Assembly (NCBI RefSeq): GCF_000422285.1
Contig: NZ_AULM01000001.1
Location: 372,001-436,000, forward strand
From: Desulfatiglans anilini DSM 4660
Lineage (GTDB): Bacteria > Desulfobacterota > DSM-4660 > Desulfatiglandales > Desulfatiglandaceae
DNA length: 64,000 nucleotides
Direction of reading: 5' to 3'
Shown: positions 45,957 through 54,978 of the stretch, piece after piece
How positions within the stretch are numbered: position 1 is the stretch's first letter
Layout of the letters: each line of letters opens with the position of its first letter
Made by a program: the position numbers and the translations under genes
The notes under the pieces: generated by a model
What the model saw: the letters and a program-made list of their open reading frames with translations, nothing else
Database searches by the model: none
What the model was told of the DNA's origin: nothing

Positions 45957-48900
45957 TCAAGGCATTCGAGAGGGTCGAGGCCACGTGGCCGGCAAAAGAA
46001 GACTGCAGGTTGTGACAATGGATGCGTCAAGGAGGCGGTTTGCTGCTCGACCAAAAGATGGCGTCCAACCTGGCGTCAGCACGGATGCGATCTGCATTCC
46101 CAACCCTCCCAACAGGCTCATGAACAAGAGGGGGTTCTTTTCTTTCCGATAGGAGCCTTCATGACGATCGCTGCGGCAGATCAATGCGTAAAGCGTCTGG
46201 TTGATAAGCGCGCTCTTCAGAAAAAGCCTTCCTGCCATTGCTCCCCATCCGTATCGCACCACGCCGTATGCGCCGGCCGGCAGAGCAGCGGCGCATAAAG
46301 CAGCGGCATGCCAAAGGCTCATCGAAACCTCCTGATCCGTGAGCAAATGTCCGCCGTACTCCCGGGCTGGTTGCATGGACGTAATCGGCCCGGGAGTGTC
46401 GTAGGCGAGTCCGAGGGCCAGAAGGTTGGTCGGGATGCTGGTCCAGGCCCCAACGCCTGAACGGAGTAGACCCGCTCCTGCCAGCATTTCGAGCGCGAGG
46501 TCGACCTGGCTCACCGTCATCGTGAATCGGAGGGCGTTGCGTGTGTTGTTGTAAAAGGCCCTGCCATCCAACACCGCCGTCATCACGCCTTCGAGATTGT
46601 CATCCTCCAAAACGAGATCCGCTGTTTCCTGCGCAAGCATAGAGCCTTGGCGACCCATGGCGATCCCCACATCAGCGATCTTGAGCGCCAGCACGTCGTT
46701 GACGCCGTCGCCGACCATGGCTACATGAAGGCCGGCTCTCTGGTAAGCTTGAACAATTTGGAGTTTTTGAGTGGGATTGAGCCTTGCGAAGATGTGGGTA
46801 CGTTTGACGAGGGTTTCCAGGGTCCCGGGGGGATGGCCTTCCAGATCGGCCGAATCGAGAATCCGTAAGGGCTCGTCCCCGCTCAATTGCAGTTGCTCCG
46901 CGATGTGCTGCGCTGTCAGGCTCTGGTCACCTGTAATCAAAACCGTGCGGATACCGGCTCGGTGAAGATTTTGAACCAGCCTGTGCGCCCCCTCTCTCAG
47001 CGGGTCCGAGAGCTCCGCAAAACCGGTCCAGATGAACCCTGCCCCTTCCCCGCCGGTTTCACCAGGGTCGCCACCTGTTTCAAATTGGTATGCGAAGGCC
47101 AACACACGAAGCCCGGCGGCGGCTGCGGAGGCGTTCTCGATCTCGATGCGCCGTCGCTTTTCCTCCGTCATGGGGAGGATGTGGTTGCCTTTGCGAAGAT
47201 GCCCGCATCGAGCCAAAACCTCCAGCGGACTGCCTTTGACGACGGTCAGAACGACTCCGCCATCCGCAAGATGGCTCGTTACCATCAGCGGCAGGTCCGA
47301 CACGCGCCCCGTACTGCGCAAGAGGGGATATCTCGTCCGCGCTCCCTCTATATCGACTCCGCCTTTTTCAACCATCTCGAGCAAGGCCTTTTCGGTCGAC
47401 GAGCCTTCGATCGATTGCATTCCTTCGGGTGGTTCCAGCGTTGCCTCGTTGCAGAGCGCAGCAAGGATCATGAGCCATTCCATCTCATCACCGAGGTTGG
47501 ACAATCTCTTGCCGGCTACGTCGGTGATGCCATCACGGCTGACCTTTGCAGAACCCGAAGGTGTGCGGACTTCCACAACCTTCATCCGATTGAATGTCAG
47601 AGTTCCGGTTTTGTCAAAGCAGATGACCTGGACTGCGGCCAGATTTCCCAAGGCTCGGAGCCGCCTTACCCTGATCCGGTGCTGACGCATATCTCGATGC
47701 CCGAACGAAAACGCCCCGGTTGCGATGGTCGCAAGGCTTGCGGGGAACAGCCCAGCCAGAAGCGAGAGCCCGTTGCTGACGGAAGCGAAAAACCCGTGCC
47801 CCCGTAAGAGAAGAAAGAAACAGATTACAAGGGAAGCCGAAACACTCATGGAAAGGATCCTATACCCCAGCCGTTTCAGTTCCCGCGCCACAATGGCCTC
47901 GGGGGGAAGAACCCCTCCCAGATACCCCTGCAATTTCCCGAGCTCCGTTGCGCGGCCCGTGGCGGATATGACCGCGCGTCCCCATCCTGCTACGACCAAA
48001 GTCCCCCGGTACACCATGTTGCTGCGCTCTGAGATCCGCAGCTCCTGACCGGAAAGGGCAGTTGTCTGCTTGGCCACGGGAATGCTTTCACCTGTCAAGG
48101 AGGCTTCATCCAGATAAAGATTATGCGCCTCGATCACCCTGCCATCCGCGGGAATTCGACTTCCCGGGGTCAAATCTACGACATCCCCTGGTACCACGTT
48201 CTCAAAGGGAGTCTGCAATAGGCCCCCGCTGCGCAACACGCAGGCGTTAAGCCTTATGTTCATCCGGGTTGCTTCGAGATCCCGGTCGGCCTTACGCTCG
48301 GCATAGAAACCGACCGCTGCATTGATCAACACCACAGCCAGGGCCACGAACCCTTCGATGATCCGGCCGGTGAAAATAGCGAGTGTTGCGGCCATTCCCG
48401 CCAAAGACATCGGCACCGGGGAAAATTGATCCTTCATAACACGGTACGCTGACCGCGTCGCCGCACCCGGCAGGAAATTCCCCCCGTAGATTTCGAGCTT
48501 CTTGCGGGCTGCTGCAGACGACAAGCCTTTGGAGGGGGAGGATCGGAAATGGGTCAGCGTTTCGGCAGGTGTCCGGCGATGCCATGGCTCTTCAGCCTCT
48601 CTTCGCAACAGCGGCTTTCCGCGCTGTCTTGCCTTTTCAAACTGTTTTTCGTTCCTGTGCCATACCCTCGCGGCTTCAACCGAAAAACCGCAGACCTCTT
48701 CGAACTCGCCGCAAAAAGCGGCAATACGCTCCCGGACTTCGTCGACAGACCAGCGCTCGTCGAATTGGACAAGGATATTTCCAGTCCATGCACTTGCGGA
48801 AACGTTTTTTACCGGACCACAATCCAGAAGCCTGCCTTCAAGGTAAAATCCGAGTTTCTTGCATTTTTTCAGCCCAATGACCGCTATTCGCACCCTCCCA

Positions 48901-48965
48901 GGCAGATGATGCAGCACTCTTCCTGCAGGTTTCTTATTCGCATTCGATTCACGATGTCGAGTCAA
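45957..48965 (-). CDS. P-type ATPase with N-terminal HMA2-like module and altered ion-site motifs
   Basis: The 1002-residue protein opens with an HMA2-like module (H19-H-L-PGR-V-R near residues 19-26, TGN at 61-63, no CxxC). Next come a Cation_ATPase_N-like region, TGES at 291-294, the phosphorylation motif DKTGT at 451-455 and later GDGVND. The M4 motif reads FPASLA (407-412) in place of the P2-type PEGLP. The M6 region has TSIPTNLLALGLAYD rather than the usual N-x3-D. Phosphorylation chemistry looks intact but the ion site does not, so the substrate is uncertain. The TTG start is backed by GAGGT six bases upstream. It lies in the accessory cluster with a MetK and two other ATPases. Confidence 0.85.
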   Translation of the reverse strand: MTRHRESNANKKPAGRVLHHLPGRVRIAVIGLKKCKKLGFYLEGRLLDCGPVKNVSASAWTGNILVQFDERWSVDEVRERIAAFCGEFEEVCGFSVEAARVWHRNEKQFEKARQRGKPLLRREAEEPWHRRTPAETLTHFRSSPSKGLSSAAARKKLEIYGGNFLPGAATRSAYRVMKDQFSPVPMSLAGMAATLAIFTGRIIEGFVALAVVLINAAVGFYAERKADRDLEATRMNIRLNACVLRSGGLLQTPFENVVPGDVVDLTPGSRIPADGRVIEAHNLYLDEASLTGESIPVAKQTTALSGQELRISERSNMVYRGTLVVAGWGRAVISATGRATELGKLQGYLGGVLPPEAIVARELKRLGYRILSMSVSASLVICFFLLLRGHGFFASVSNGLSLLAGLFPASLATIATGAFSFGHRDMRQHRIRVRRLRALGNLAAVQVICFDKTGTLTFNRMKVVEVRTPSGSAKVSRDGITDVAGKRLSNLGDEMEWLMILAALCNEATLEPPEGMQSIEGSSTEKALLEMVEKGGVDIEGARTRYPLLRSTGRVSDLPLMVTSHLADGGVVLTVVKGSPLEVLARCGHLRKGNHILPMTEEKRRRIEIENASAAAAGLRVLAFAYQFETGGDPGETGGEGAGFIWTGFAELSDPLREGAHRLVQNLHRAGIRTVLITGDQSLTAQHIAEQLQLSGDEPLRILDSADLEGHPPGTLETLVKRTHIFARLNPTQKLQIVQAYQRAGLHVAMVGDGVNDVLALKIADVGIAMGRQGSMLAQETADLVLEDDNLEGVMTAVLDGRAFYNNTRNALRFTMTVSQVDLALEMLAGAGLLRSGVGAWTSIPTNLLALGLAYDTPGPITSMQPAREYGGHLLTDQEVSMSLWHAAALCAAALPAGAYGVVRYGWGAMAGRLFLKSALINQTLYALICRSDRHEGSYRKEKNPLLFMSLLGGLGMQIASVLTPGWTPSFGRAANRLLDASIVTTCSLLLPATWPRPSRMP

Positions 48966-49275
48966 GGCGACCTCAGATCTTTTCTACGTTCAAGGTATCG
49001 GTGCCAATGCCACCCTTACTATTTTCCGTGGTACTCGATGAAGAATCAAGGCTTATCCTCCTTCCGATCCATAACGCTTCTCATAGGAAAGTAGGCGGGA
49101 CTTATTGGGTCCGGACGAGGGATACCCCGACCCGCCGAAGGTTCCAGGCCGGTTGCAATTCTCTGATGGACACAAGTGGGCGGAGAAAATTCTCGGATCG
49201 ATCTGACGGCTATTCCGGCCCGAAAATGAATTCAAGGCTAATCAAAATCTAATATTCAGGGTGCACGCTTCCTGC
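48966..49275. other. 310-base gap, no gene seen
   Basis: This spacer between the minus-strand ATPase gene and the plus-strand zinc-ribbon gene should hold divergent promoters. An open frame overlapping the ATPase gene runs into it but lacks coding character. I see no clear promoter, repeat or terminator. Confidence 0.4.
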
Positions 49276-49575
49276 ATGGGAAAACAGGAAAGATCGTGCC
49301 AGGCGGATATCCACTGTCCCCGATGCGGGTCAAGTGCCTTGAACCGCTACGGAAGGTCTCCTCAGGGAAAAGAGAGGTATATCTGCCTTGTCTGCAACCG
49401 GCAGTTCGTCCTCTCAACGAACCGGGGGGTGACGAATGACCGTCCGCAATGCCCGCTATGCGGAAGTCCGATGCATGTCTACATGCGGGAGCCGGGATTT
49501 GTCAGGTTCCGCTGTTCGCATTATCCTGTCTGCAGAGGTTACTATAAACGTGAGGAGGGCATTCGGGAAAAATGA
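49276..49575 (+). CDS. Small zinc-ribbon protein
   Basis: The 99-residue protein contains two zinc ribbons. The first is CPRCGSSALNRYGRSPQGKE with a later YICLVCNRQF, the layout of IS1-type InsA N-termini and similar transcription regulators. The second is CPLCGSPMHVYMREPG with CSHYPVC. No transposase or helix-turn-helix domain follows. GTG 49261 is an alternative start. It lies on the plus strand between the two minus-strand ATPase genes. A regulatory or transposon-derived origin is possible but not shown. Confidence 0.5.
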   Translation: MGKQERSCQADIHCPRCGSSALNRYGRSPQGKERYICLVCNRQFVLSTNRGVTNDRPQCPLCGSPMHVYMREPGFVRFRCSHYPVCRGYYKREEGIREK

Positions 49576-49800
49576 CTTTTTGGGCGTACTGCCGCTCGCA
49601 CATTGCGAGTCAAGGATCCGACCATCAAAAATCGAAAGGGACCGGTGCACAGGGGATTTTTCAACACGCGGCCAAGGGTGATGTTCGGCAGGCCCTTTTT
49701 CGGTCGGGTGGTAGAGAAGGCTCCAGGGCTAAAGGTCTTTCCTTTCGGACGGCATGGATCTGAACCTGCAGGAGCGTTGAGGTTTTTCCACGGACCGGCT

Positions 49801-50994
49801 TTATAGGTCCCCTTTTAAAATCTCCGCCTTGTCCGTCTTTTCCCATGGTAAATCGATATCGGTTCGGCCGAAATGGCCGTAGGCAGCAATCCGTTGATAA
49901 AATCCTTCCGGATAGGCAGTGGGCAAATGCCTCAAATTGAAGTGCCGCAAGATGCCGGCGAGCCGAAAATCGAAATTTCTCCGGACGATTTCCCCGAGGT
50001 CTTCATTTGAATATTTGCCCGTGCCAAAGGTCTCTACCTGAAGGCTTACCGGTTGAGTAATGCCGATCGAATAACTGAGTGCAACCTCACAATCCGTCGC
50101 CAGCCCGGCTGCGACAACATTCTTGGCGGCGTACCGTGCTGCATAGGCCCCGATCCGATCGATGCGCATGGGCCCCTTTCCGCTCAGGGCATTGCCGCTG
50201 TGGCGTGAAAAATTACCGTAGGTGTCAACCGCGTTCTTCCGTCCGGTCAGGCCAGAGTGATGCGAAGGGCCCCCGGTAAACACACCGTCAGGGTTGATGA
50301 ACAGCTTAGTCCTACTCGAAGGTTTGATCTCTTCATCTTCAAAGCTCGGCCCGATCACACGCTCGACGATATCATCGCGCAGCCTTTTCTGGGGTGGGGA
50401 TTCGACATCTCTCTGGCTGGCGGTCACAGCGATGCTGTGAATGCCGGAGGGCCGGCCGTTTTTGAATTCGACACCGATCTGGACCTTTCCATCCGGCATC
50501 AGGTAAGGCAGGTCCCGATTCGTCCTTGCACCGGTCAGGCTGTAAGCAAGCTTGTGAGCCAACACGATGGGGAGCGGCATCAGGACGGATGTTTGATCAC
50601 AGGCAAAACCAAACACCGTACCCTGTTCTCCCGAGGTAATGCGATCGATTTCCGCCTCGGTAAGGGCATGCTCGTCAAAGAGGGCTTTTTTTTCGGGCGG
50701 TCGGCCTTGAGGCGCTGTCAGGATGCTGCAGGTCTTGGAATTGAAATCGGGTTGGTCATAGCCGATTCGTTTGATAACCTTGCGTGCCACGTGCGGAAGA
50801 TCCACCTTGGCGCTGGTGGCGAAATGCGCCCCGATGAAAAGAATGGCGCTCGATACGGCGCACTCCGCCCTGACAAGGGCACAAGGATCCTGCATGAGGA
50901 AGTGGTCGACGATGGCGTCGCTGATCTGGTCGCAAAGTTTGTCGGGATGCCCCTCGGTCACAGATTCCGAAATGAATGTATAGTCTTTTCTCAT
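49801..50994 (-). CDS. metK: Divergent S-adenosylmethionine synthetase
   Basis: The 397-residue protein keeps the MetK fold with SVTEGHPDKLCDQISD, the PDGK segment with Lys170, LTGRK at 249-253 and VDTYG. Compared with E. coli MetK several active-site positions differ: Asp118 is Glu123, Asp238 is His246 (GGPSHHSGLTG in place of GGPMGDCGLTG) and Lys269 is Arg277. The second and third positions contact methionine in the E. coli enzyme, so the substrate or rate may differ. Its start overlaps the stop of the upstream ATPase (ATGA), which is strict translational coupling. It may be a second, dedicated copy rather than the housekeeping one. Confidence 0.8.
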   Translation of the reverse strand: MRKDYTFISESVTEGHPDKLCDQISDAIVDHFLMQDPCALVRAECAVSSAILFIGAHFATSAKVDLPHVARKVIKRIGYDQPDFNSKTCSILTAPQGRPPEKKALFDEHALTEAEIDRITSGEQGTVFGFACDQTSVLMPLPIVLAHKLAYSLTGARTNRDLPYLMPDGKVQIGVEFKNGRPSGIHSIAVTASQRDVESPPQKRLRDDIVERVIGPSFEDEEIKPSSRTKLFINPDGVFTGGPSHHSGLTGRKNAVDTYGNFSRHSGNALSGKGPMRIDRIGAYAARYAAKNVVAAGLATDCEVALSYSIGITQPVSLQVETFGTGKYSNEDLGEIVRRNFDFRLAGILRHFNLRHLPTAYPEGFYQRIAAYGHFGRTDIDLPWEKTDKAEILKGDL

Positions 50995-53900
50995 GGCTCT
51001 TCCGCCTTCTTCCGGCCTTTGGCCGTTTCATTGACAATCAACGGGATCACCGCACTGCCCCCGACAACGGCGAGATCGGCGAGTCCCAGGGTCGCCACTC
51101 CGAGGAAATTCCTCAGAGGCGGCACGAAAAGTGTCATGGCCTGCAGGAGAAGGGACCCCCCGAGTGCAATTGCAAGATAGGGGTTTGCCGGCATCTTATC
51201 TTGTCCCGGCAGGTGACTCGATTCGGAACGGCAGCTGAGGGCGTGCAGCAGTTGGCCGATGGTCAGGCTTTGAAAAGCGAGCGAGGCGGCCCGAATACCC
51301 ATGCCATATCGAAGAATTCCAAAGCCATAAGCTCCCAATGACGCTGCGCTGATCACAGCGGATTCCCGGACCATCTGTTTGAAATCGTTTCTGTCGAACA
51401 GCGGCGCCTGCGGGTCCCTGGGGGCCTGTTGCATGACATCCTGCTCGGGCGGTTCCATCGACAAGGCCAGCCCGGGAAAAATATCCGATATGACGTTGAT
51501 CCAGAGCAGTTGCATCACGCTCAGGGGAAACCCGATTCCAGCGGCTACGGCCAGGAACATCACCATGATCTCGGTCAAATTCGTAGAAAGAAAAAAATGC
51601 ACGGATTTTCGTATGTTACGATAGGTTGAACGGCCATCGGCAATGGCGATGACAAGCATCCTCAAATCATCACCCTCCAATACGACATCAGCCACCTCCC
51701 GTGCAACGTCCGTCCCGCTCTCACCCATGGCGATGCCAAGATCGGCGGCCTTCAACGCAGGCCCGTCATTGATGCCATCCCCGGTCATGGCCACCACGCG
51801 TCCGGCGCCCTGCAAGGCCTGGACGATCCGGAGCTTGTGGGCCGGGCTGACCCGGGAGTAGACATGCACCTTCCTTGACAGGGCCTGCATGAGCTTTGGA
51901 TCGATCTTGACCAGTTCGATCGAGTCGAGAATACCCAATGGACCTTCCTCATTGAGGTTCAGCTGCTCCGCGACCGCGTAGGCCGTTGCGCTTTGATCCC
52001 CGGTAATCATGATAGTCCCGATACCGGCTCGATGAAACACTCTCATCAATTGTGCCACCCCGTCCCGGATAGGATCGGCCATCCCCACGAGACCGAGCCA
52101 CACCAGACTGCCGTTTTCGGCCGGCTCCGGCGGAATACCGTCGTCATGGAGGGCATAGGCAACCCCCAGCACGCGCAACGCCTGACCGGCCATCCGTTCG
52201 TTTTCCATCTCGATCCGGCTGCGGGCGACCTCGTCCAATGGGACTATCTCTCCCCTCATGAACTGCCGGCCGCAAAGATTCAGGACCTCGGCCGGGCTTC
52301 CCTTGACCGCCAGGAGATGCCCCGCAGCCGGCTTCTTGTGGAGGGTGGTCATGTACAAGCGTTCATCCGACCGGTAGGTGATCTCGAGCAGGGCATGGTC
52401 TTGACGGAACTGGACGGGGTCAACGCCGGCAATCCAGGCTAGACGGATAAGCGCTTGCTCGGTGGGCGACCCGTTGAGTTCGAAACCGCCGGTCGACGGA
52501 TCGACGGCGATCCGGGTCTCGTTGCAGAGCGTACAGATTTCGATCAGCTTCCTGAGGGCGCTCCCTTCCTGAAAATTCACTGTGCCGGTTTCCGCAGCGG
52601 GCCCTTGTTTGCGGATATGAACTTTTTCGAAGGCTGCGTAGGTTTCGGTGACGGCGATGCGGTTGAGCGTAATAGTACCCGTTTTGTCCAGACAAAGGGT
52701 CTGGATAGCCCCTAGGGTTTCCACCGCCTGCAGATGGCGGATCAGAACGCCGTGTTTCCGCATCTTGTTGATGCCCATCGCAAAATTAATGGTTGCGGCG
52801 GCAGGCAGTCCTTCCGGCACAGCGGCTGCGGCCAGCGAGACGCCCGTCCGGAGCATCTGCAGAAATCCGTAGCCTCGCAGGAAACCGATCAAAAAGACCG
52901 CGCCGCAGATCAGCCCGCAAAGAATCACCAGTTGATCGCCCATGACGCGCAGCTGTCTCTCGATCGGTGTTTCGGGCCGCTCGGTTTCATCGAGAAGGAT
53001 CTGAAGACGGCCGATCTCGGTGTGGGCACCCGTAGCGACCACCACGGCAAGCCCCTCACCGCCTGTCACCAGCGTTCCCCTATAGGCCATGTTGAAACGC
53101 TCGGCCAAGGGGACACCCTCGAGGATAACGGCATCGGGCCGCTTCTGGACAGGCATGCTCTCACCGGTCAAGGCCGACTCGTCGATGCTCAGATGGGTGG
53201 CTCGGACAATGCGGCTGTCTGCCGGTACGTATGTTCCGGGTTTCAGAACCACGGCATCCCCGATCACGACCTCTTCGATGGGCACTTCGGCGGGCTTGCC
53301 TTCTCTCAAGACCGAAACGACCGGGTGTACGATCCGTTTGAGCGACGCGATGGTCTTCTCGGCCTTGCACTCGGTTACATATCCGATGATGGCATTGGCA
53401 ACCGTTACGCCGGCGATCACCAGAGCGTCCAGCAGGCCTCCAGTCACCAGGGCGATGCCAGCGGCACCGCCGAGCAAGGCCACCGGGAGAGAAAGAAACT
53501 GTCCGGACAGGATATCCCACCTCGAACGCGGCTGCGATTCCGGGAGGGTGTTGGGGCCGTATAATTTCAGTCGCTGCGCGGCTTGTTCGCGGGAGATCCC
53601 CTTTTCTCCGCTTTCGAGGATCGTCCATACAGCCGCTGCATCCAGTGTGTGCCAGGGTCTTGAAGGCTGCGCCTCTTCGGAGGGGAGGAATTCGCGGATT
53701 TTATCCTTCACGGAGCGAACGATCCCGGATGCGAGGCCTGCCGTTCGGGAGCGCTCTGTTTCCCTGCATTCCCCCGCGCTGCAATCCAGTGTTCTAGATG
53801 TAACCGAAACGTTCTTGCCGCGGGCGTGGCCGACGAACGCTGCCAGCAAATCGGCTGCATCCCGAAAGTCGAGATCGGCGCTGAATTGGAGCAGGATGTT

Positions 53901-54122
53901 GCCGGTTACCGAGTTGGCCGATGCCGAGAGCAGCTTTGGATGGGCGTTCAGATGGGATTCCAGGAACCGCTTCAGGGCTTCGGAACCTCTCAGTCCGTCC
54001 ACCTTGAAGCGCGCCCTCCCAGGCACCTTCGTATGCAAGGGATGGATCATGGAATCGTCCGCAGATTGGTTTGCGCCCGATGCGTCAGACAACAAACCCT
54101 TGCAATCGCCTGACGACTGCAA
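50991..54122 (-). CDS. P2-type cation ATPase with N-terminal HMA2-like module
   Basis: The 1043-residue protein has an HMA2-like module (H30-x3-PGR-A-R near residues 30-38, TGN at 73-75), a Cation_ATPase_N segment (residues 160-195), TGES at 319-322, PEGLP in M4 at 436-440, DKTGT at 479-483, GDGIND, and the M6 WINVISD. All catalytic and ion-site motifs are present, as in calcium- or sodium-type pumps. The TTG start at 54122 has a weak leader; ATG 54050 (residue 25) is an alternative, just before the HMA2 module. The stop overlaps the metK start. It follows an HMA2-transmembrane gene by 50 bases in one minus-strand operon. Confidence 0.88.
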   Translation of the reverse strand: MQSSGDCKGLLSDASGANQSADDSMIHPLHTKVPGRARFKVDGLRGSEALKRFLESHLNAHPKLLSASANSVTGNILLQFSADLDFRDAADLLAAFVGHARGKNVSVTSRTLDCSAGECRETERSRTAGLASGIVRSVKDKIREFLPSEEAQPSRPWHTLDAAAVWTILESGEKGISREQAAQRLKLYGPNTLPESQPRSRWDILSGQFLSLPVALLGGAAGIALVTGGLLDALVIAGVTVANAIIGYVTECKAEKTIASLKRIVHPVVSVLREGKPAEVPIEEVVIGDAVVLKPGTYVPADSRIVRATHLSIDESALTGESMPVQKRPDAVILEGVPLAERFNMAYRGTLVTGGEGLAVVVATGAHTEIGRLQILLDETERPETPIERQLRVMGDQLVILCGLICGAVFLIGFLRGYGFLQMLRTGVSLAAAAVPEGLPAAATINFAMGINKMRKHGVLIRHLQAVETLGAIQTLCLDKTGTITLNRIAVTETYAAFEKVHIRKQGPAAETGTVNFQEGSALRKLIEICTLCNETRIAVDPSTGGFELNGSPTEQALIRLAWIAGVDPVQFRQDHALLEITYRSDERLYMTTLHKKPAAGHLLAVKGSPAEVLNLCGRQFMRGEIVPLDEVARSRIEMENERMAGQALRVLGVAYALHDDGIPPEPAENGSLVWLGLVGMADPIRDGVAQLMRVFHRAGIGTIMITGDQSATAYAVAEQLNLNEEGPLGILDSIELVKIDPKLMQALSRKVHVYSRVSPAHKLRIVQALQGAGRVVAMTGDGINDGPALKAADLGIAMGESGTDVAREVADVVLEGDDLRMLVIAIADGRSTYRNIRKSVHFFLSTNLTEIMVMFLAVAAGIGFPLSVMQLLWINVISDIFPGLALSMEPPEQDVMQQAPRDPQAPLFDRNDFKQMVRESAVISAASLGAYGFGILRYGMGIRAASLAFQSLTIGQLLHALSCRSESSHLPGQDKMPANPYLAIALGGSLLLQAMTLFVPPLRNFLGVATLGLADLAVVGGSAVIPLIVNETAKGRKKAEEP

Positions 54123-54172
54123 GGGTTGCAGACCGTGATCCGGCCGCCGGACACGCGCTTTAGACCGCTTGA

Positions 54173-54679
54173 TTATTCATCGCCGTGCATCTTGTCGACG
54201 ATGGACTTCGAGAAGATGCCCATGGCGTACCAGAAAGCGGTGTACCAGGGGGGCGCACGCAGGTTGCCACGCAGGATCTGCACAATGCCCACGACAAGGA
54301 GGGCCATGAAAGCCAGTCCCGGAAGATCCACCTCGCCGCGCGTGAAACGCCTGACCGACCGGCTGAGGTCTCCCACGGGTTCCACCAGCCGCCGGGAGAT
54401 GGGAACGCGCCATTCAGTCGTCGAGAGGAGCTGAAAAAGCCCTGCCTCAGAAGCGATACCGCCGATCCTGTCGGCCTCCACAGTTTCACCTTTGAAAAGC
54501 AGGCTGCCAGTCAGCGGATTGACCTCCAGCGTGAGGTCTTCCGTCTTGGCGGCAAACACCTCTTTTACCCGGGCAAAATACGAATGATCCCCAGTTCTGG
54601 AGGAGACCTTGATCCGCATTCGACCGGGTGTCTTATGCGTGAGGCAGGCCTCGGGGATGGCAGACAGAAGGTCCGGCAC
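54173..54679 (-). CDS. HMA2-like domain protein with C-terminal membrane segment
   Basis: The 168-residue protein starts at GTG and carries the shared motif HKTPGRMRIKV at residues 15-25 and NPLTGSLLF around residue 57. A hydrophobic segment (LAFMALLVVGIVQIL, near residue 125) precedes the C-terminus. It has no CxxC. It lies 11 bases after the DUF5132-like gene and 50 bases before the ATPase gene, so it is likely one transcript. A partner or regulator of the ATPase is inferred. Confidence 0.65.
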   Translation of the reverse strand: MPDLLSAIPEACLTHKTPGRMRIKVSSRTGDHSYFARVKEVFAAKTEDLTLEVNPLTGSLLFKGETVEADRIGGIASEAGLFQLLSTTEWRVPISRRLVEPVGDLSRSVRRFTRGEVDLPGLAFMALLVVGIVQILRGNLRAPPWYTAFWYAMGIFSKSIVDKMHGDE

Positions 54680-54690
54680 CGGCGGCCCCG

Positions 54691-54978
54691 TTATGTCGTT
54701 GTGACGGCCTTTTTGGCCTTGGCAACCGGGGCGGCCTGTTCCCCGGCCAGCTCGGATTTGGCCTCGGCGGTCAGATCCTCGAGGGTCTCCTTGGTTTCTT
54801 CAACCATCAATTTGCCTTTTTCGTAAAGAATGATGCCGCCCTTGATGCCGGCCTTGGCCAAAGACTTCAGAACGCCACCCGCCACCGGCAGGATGATGGG
54901 CGCCAGCAGCACCGCCGCAGCACCCACAGCCAGGCCGGTCCCCCATTTCATCCCGTTTGTCAGATTACCGAGACCCAT
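54691..54978 (-). CDS. DUF5132-like small membrane protein
   Basis: The 95-residue protein has a glycine-rich hydrophobic N-terminal half (GTGLAVGAAAVLLAPIILPV, residues 14-33) and a charged tail with KLMVEETKETLEDLTAEAK. This fits DUF5132-type proteins, small membrane-associated proteins seen beside HMA-type genes. The leader GAAGGAGGTTCG before ATG 54978 is very strong. It is the first gene of the operon that continues with the HMA2 protein, the ATPase and metK. The function is unknown. Confidence 0.6.
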   Translation of the reverse strand: MGLGNLTNGMKWGTGLAVGAAAVLLAPIILPVAGGVLKSLAKAGIKGGIILYEKGKLMVEETKETLEDLTAEAKSELAGEQAAPVAKAKKAVTTT

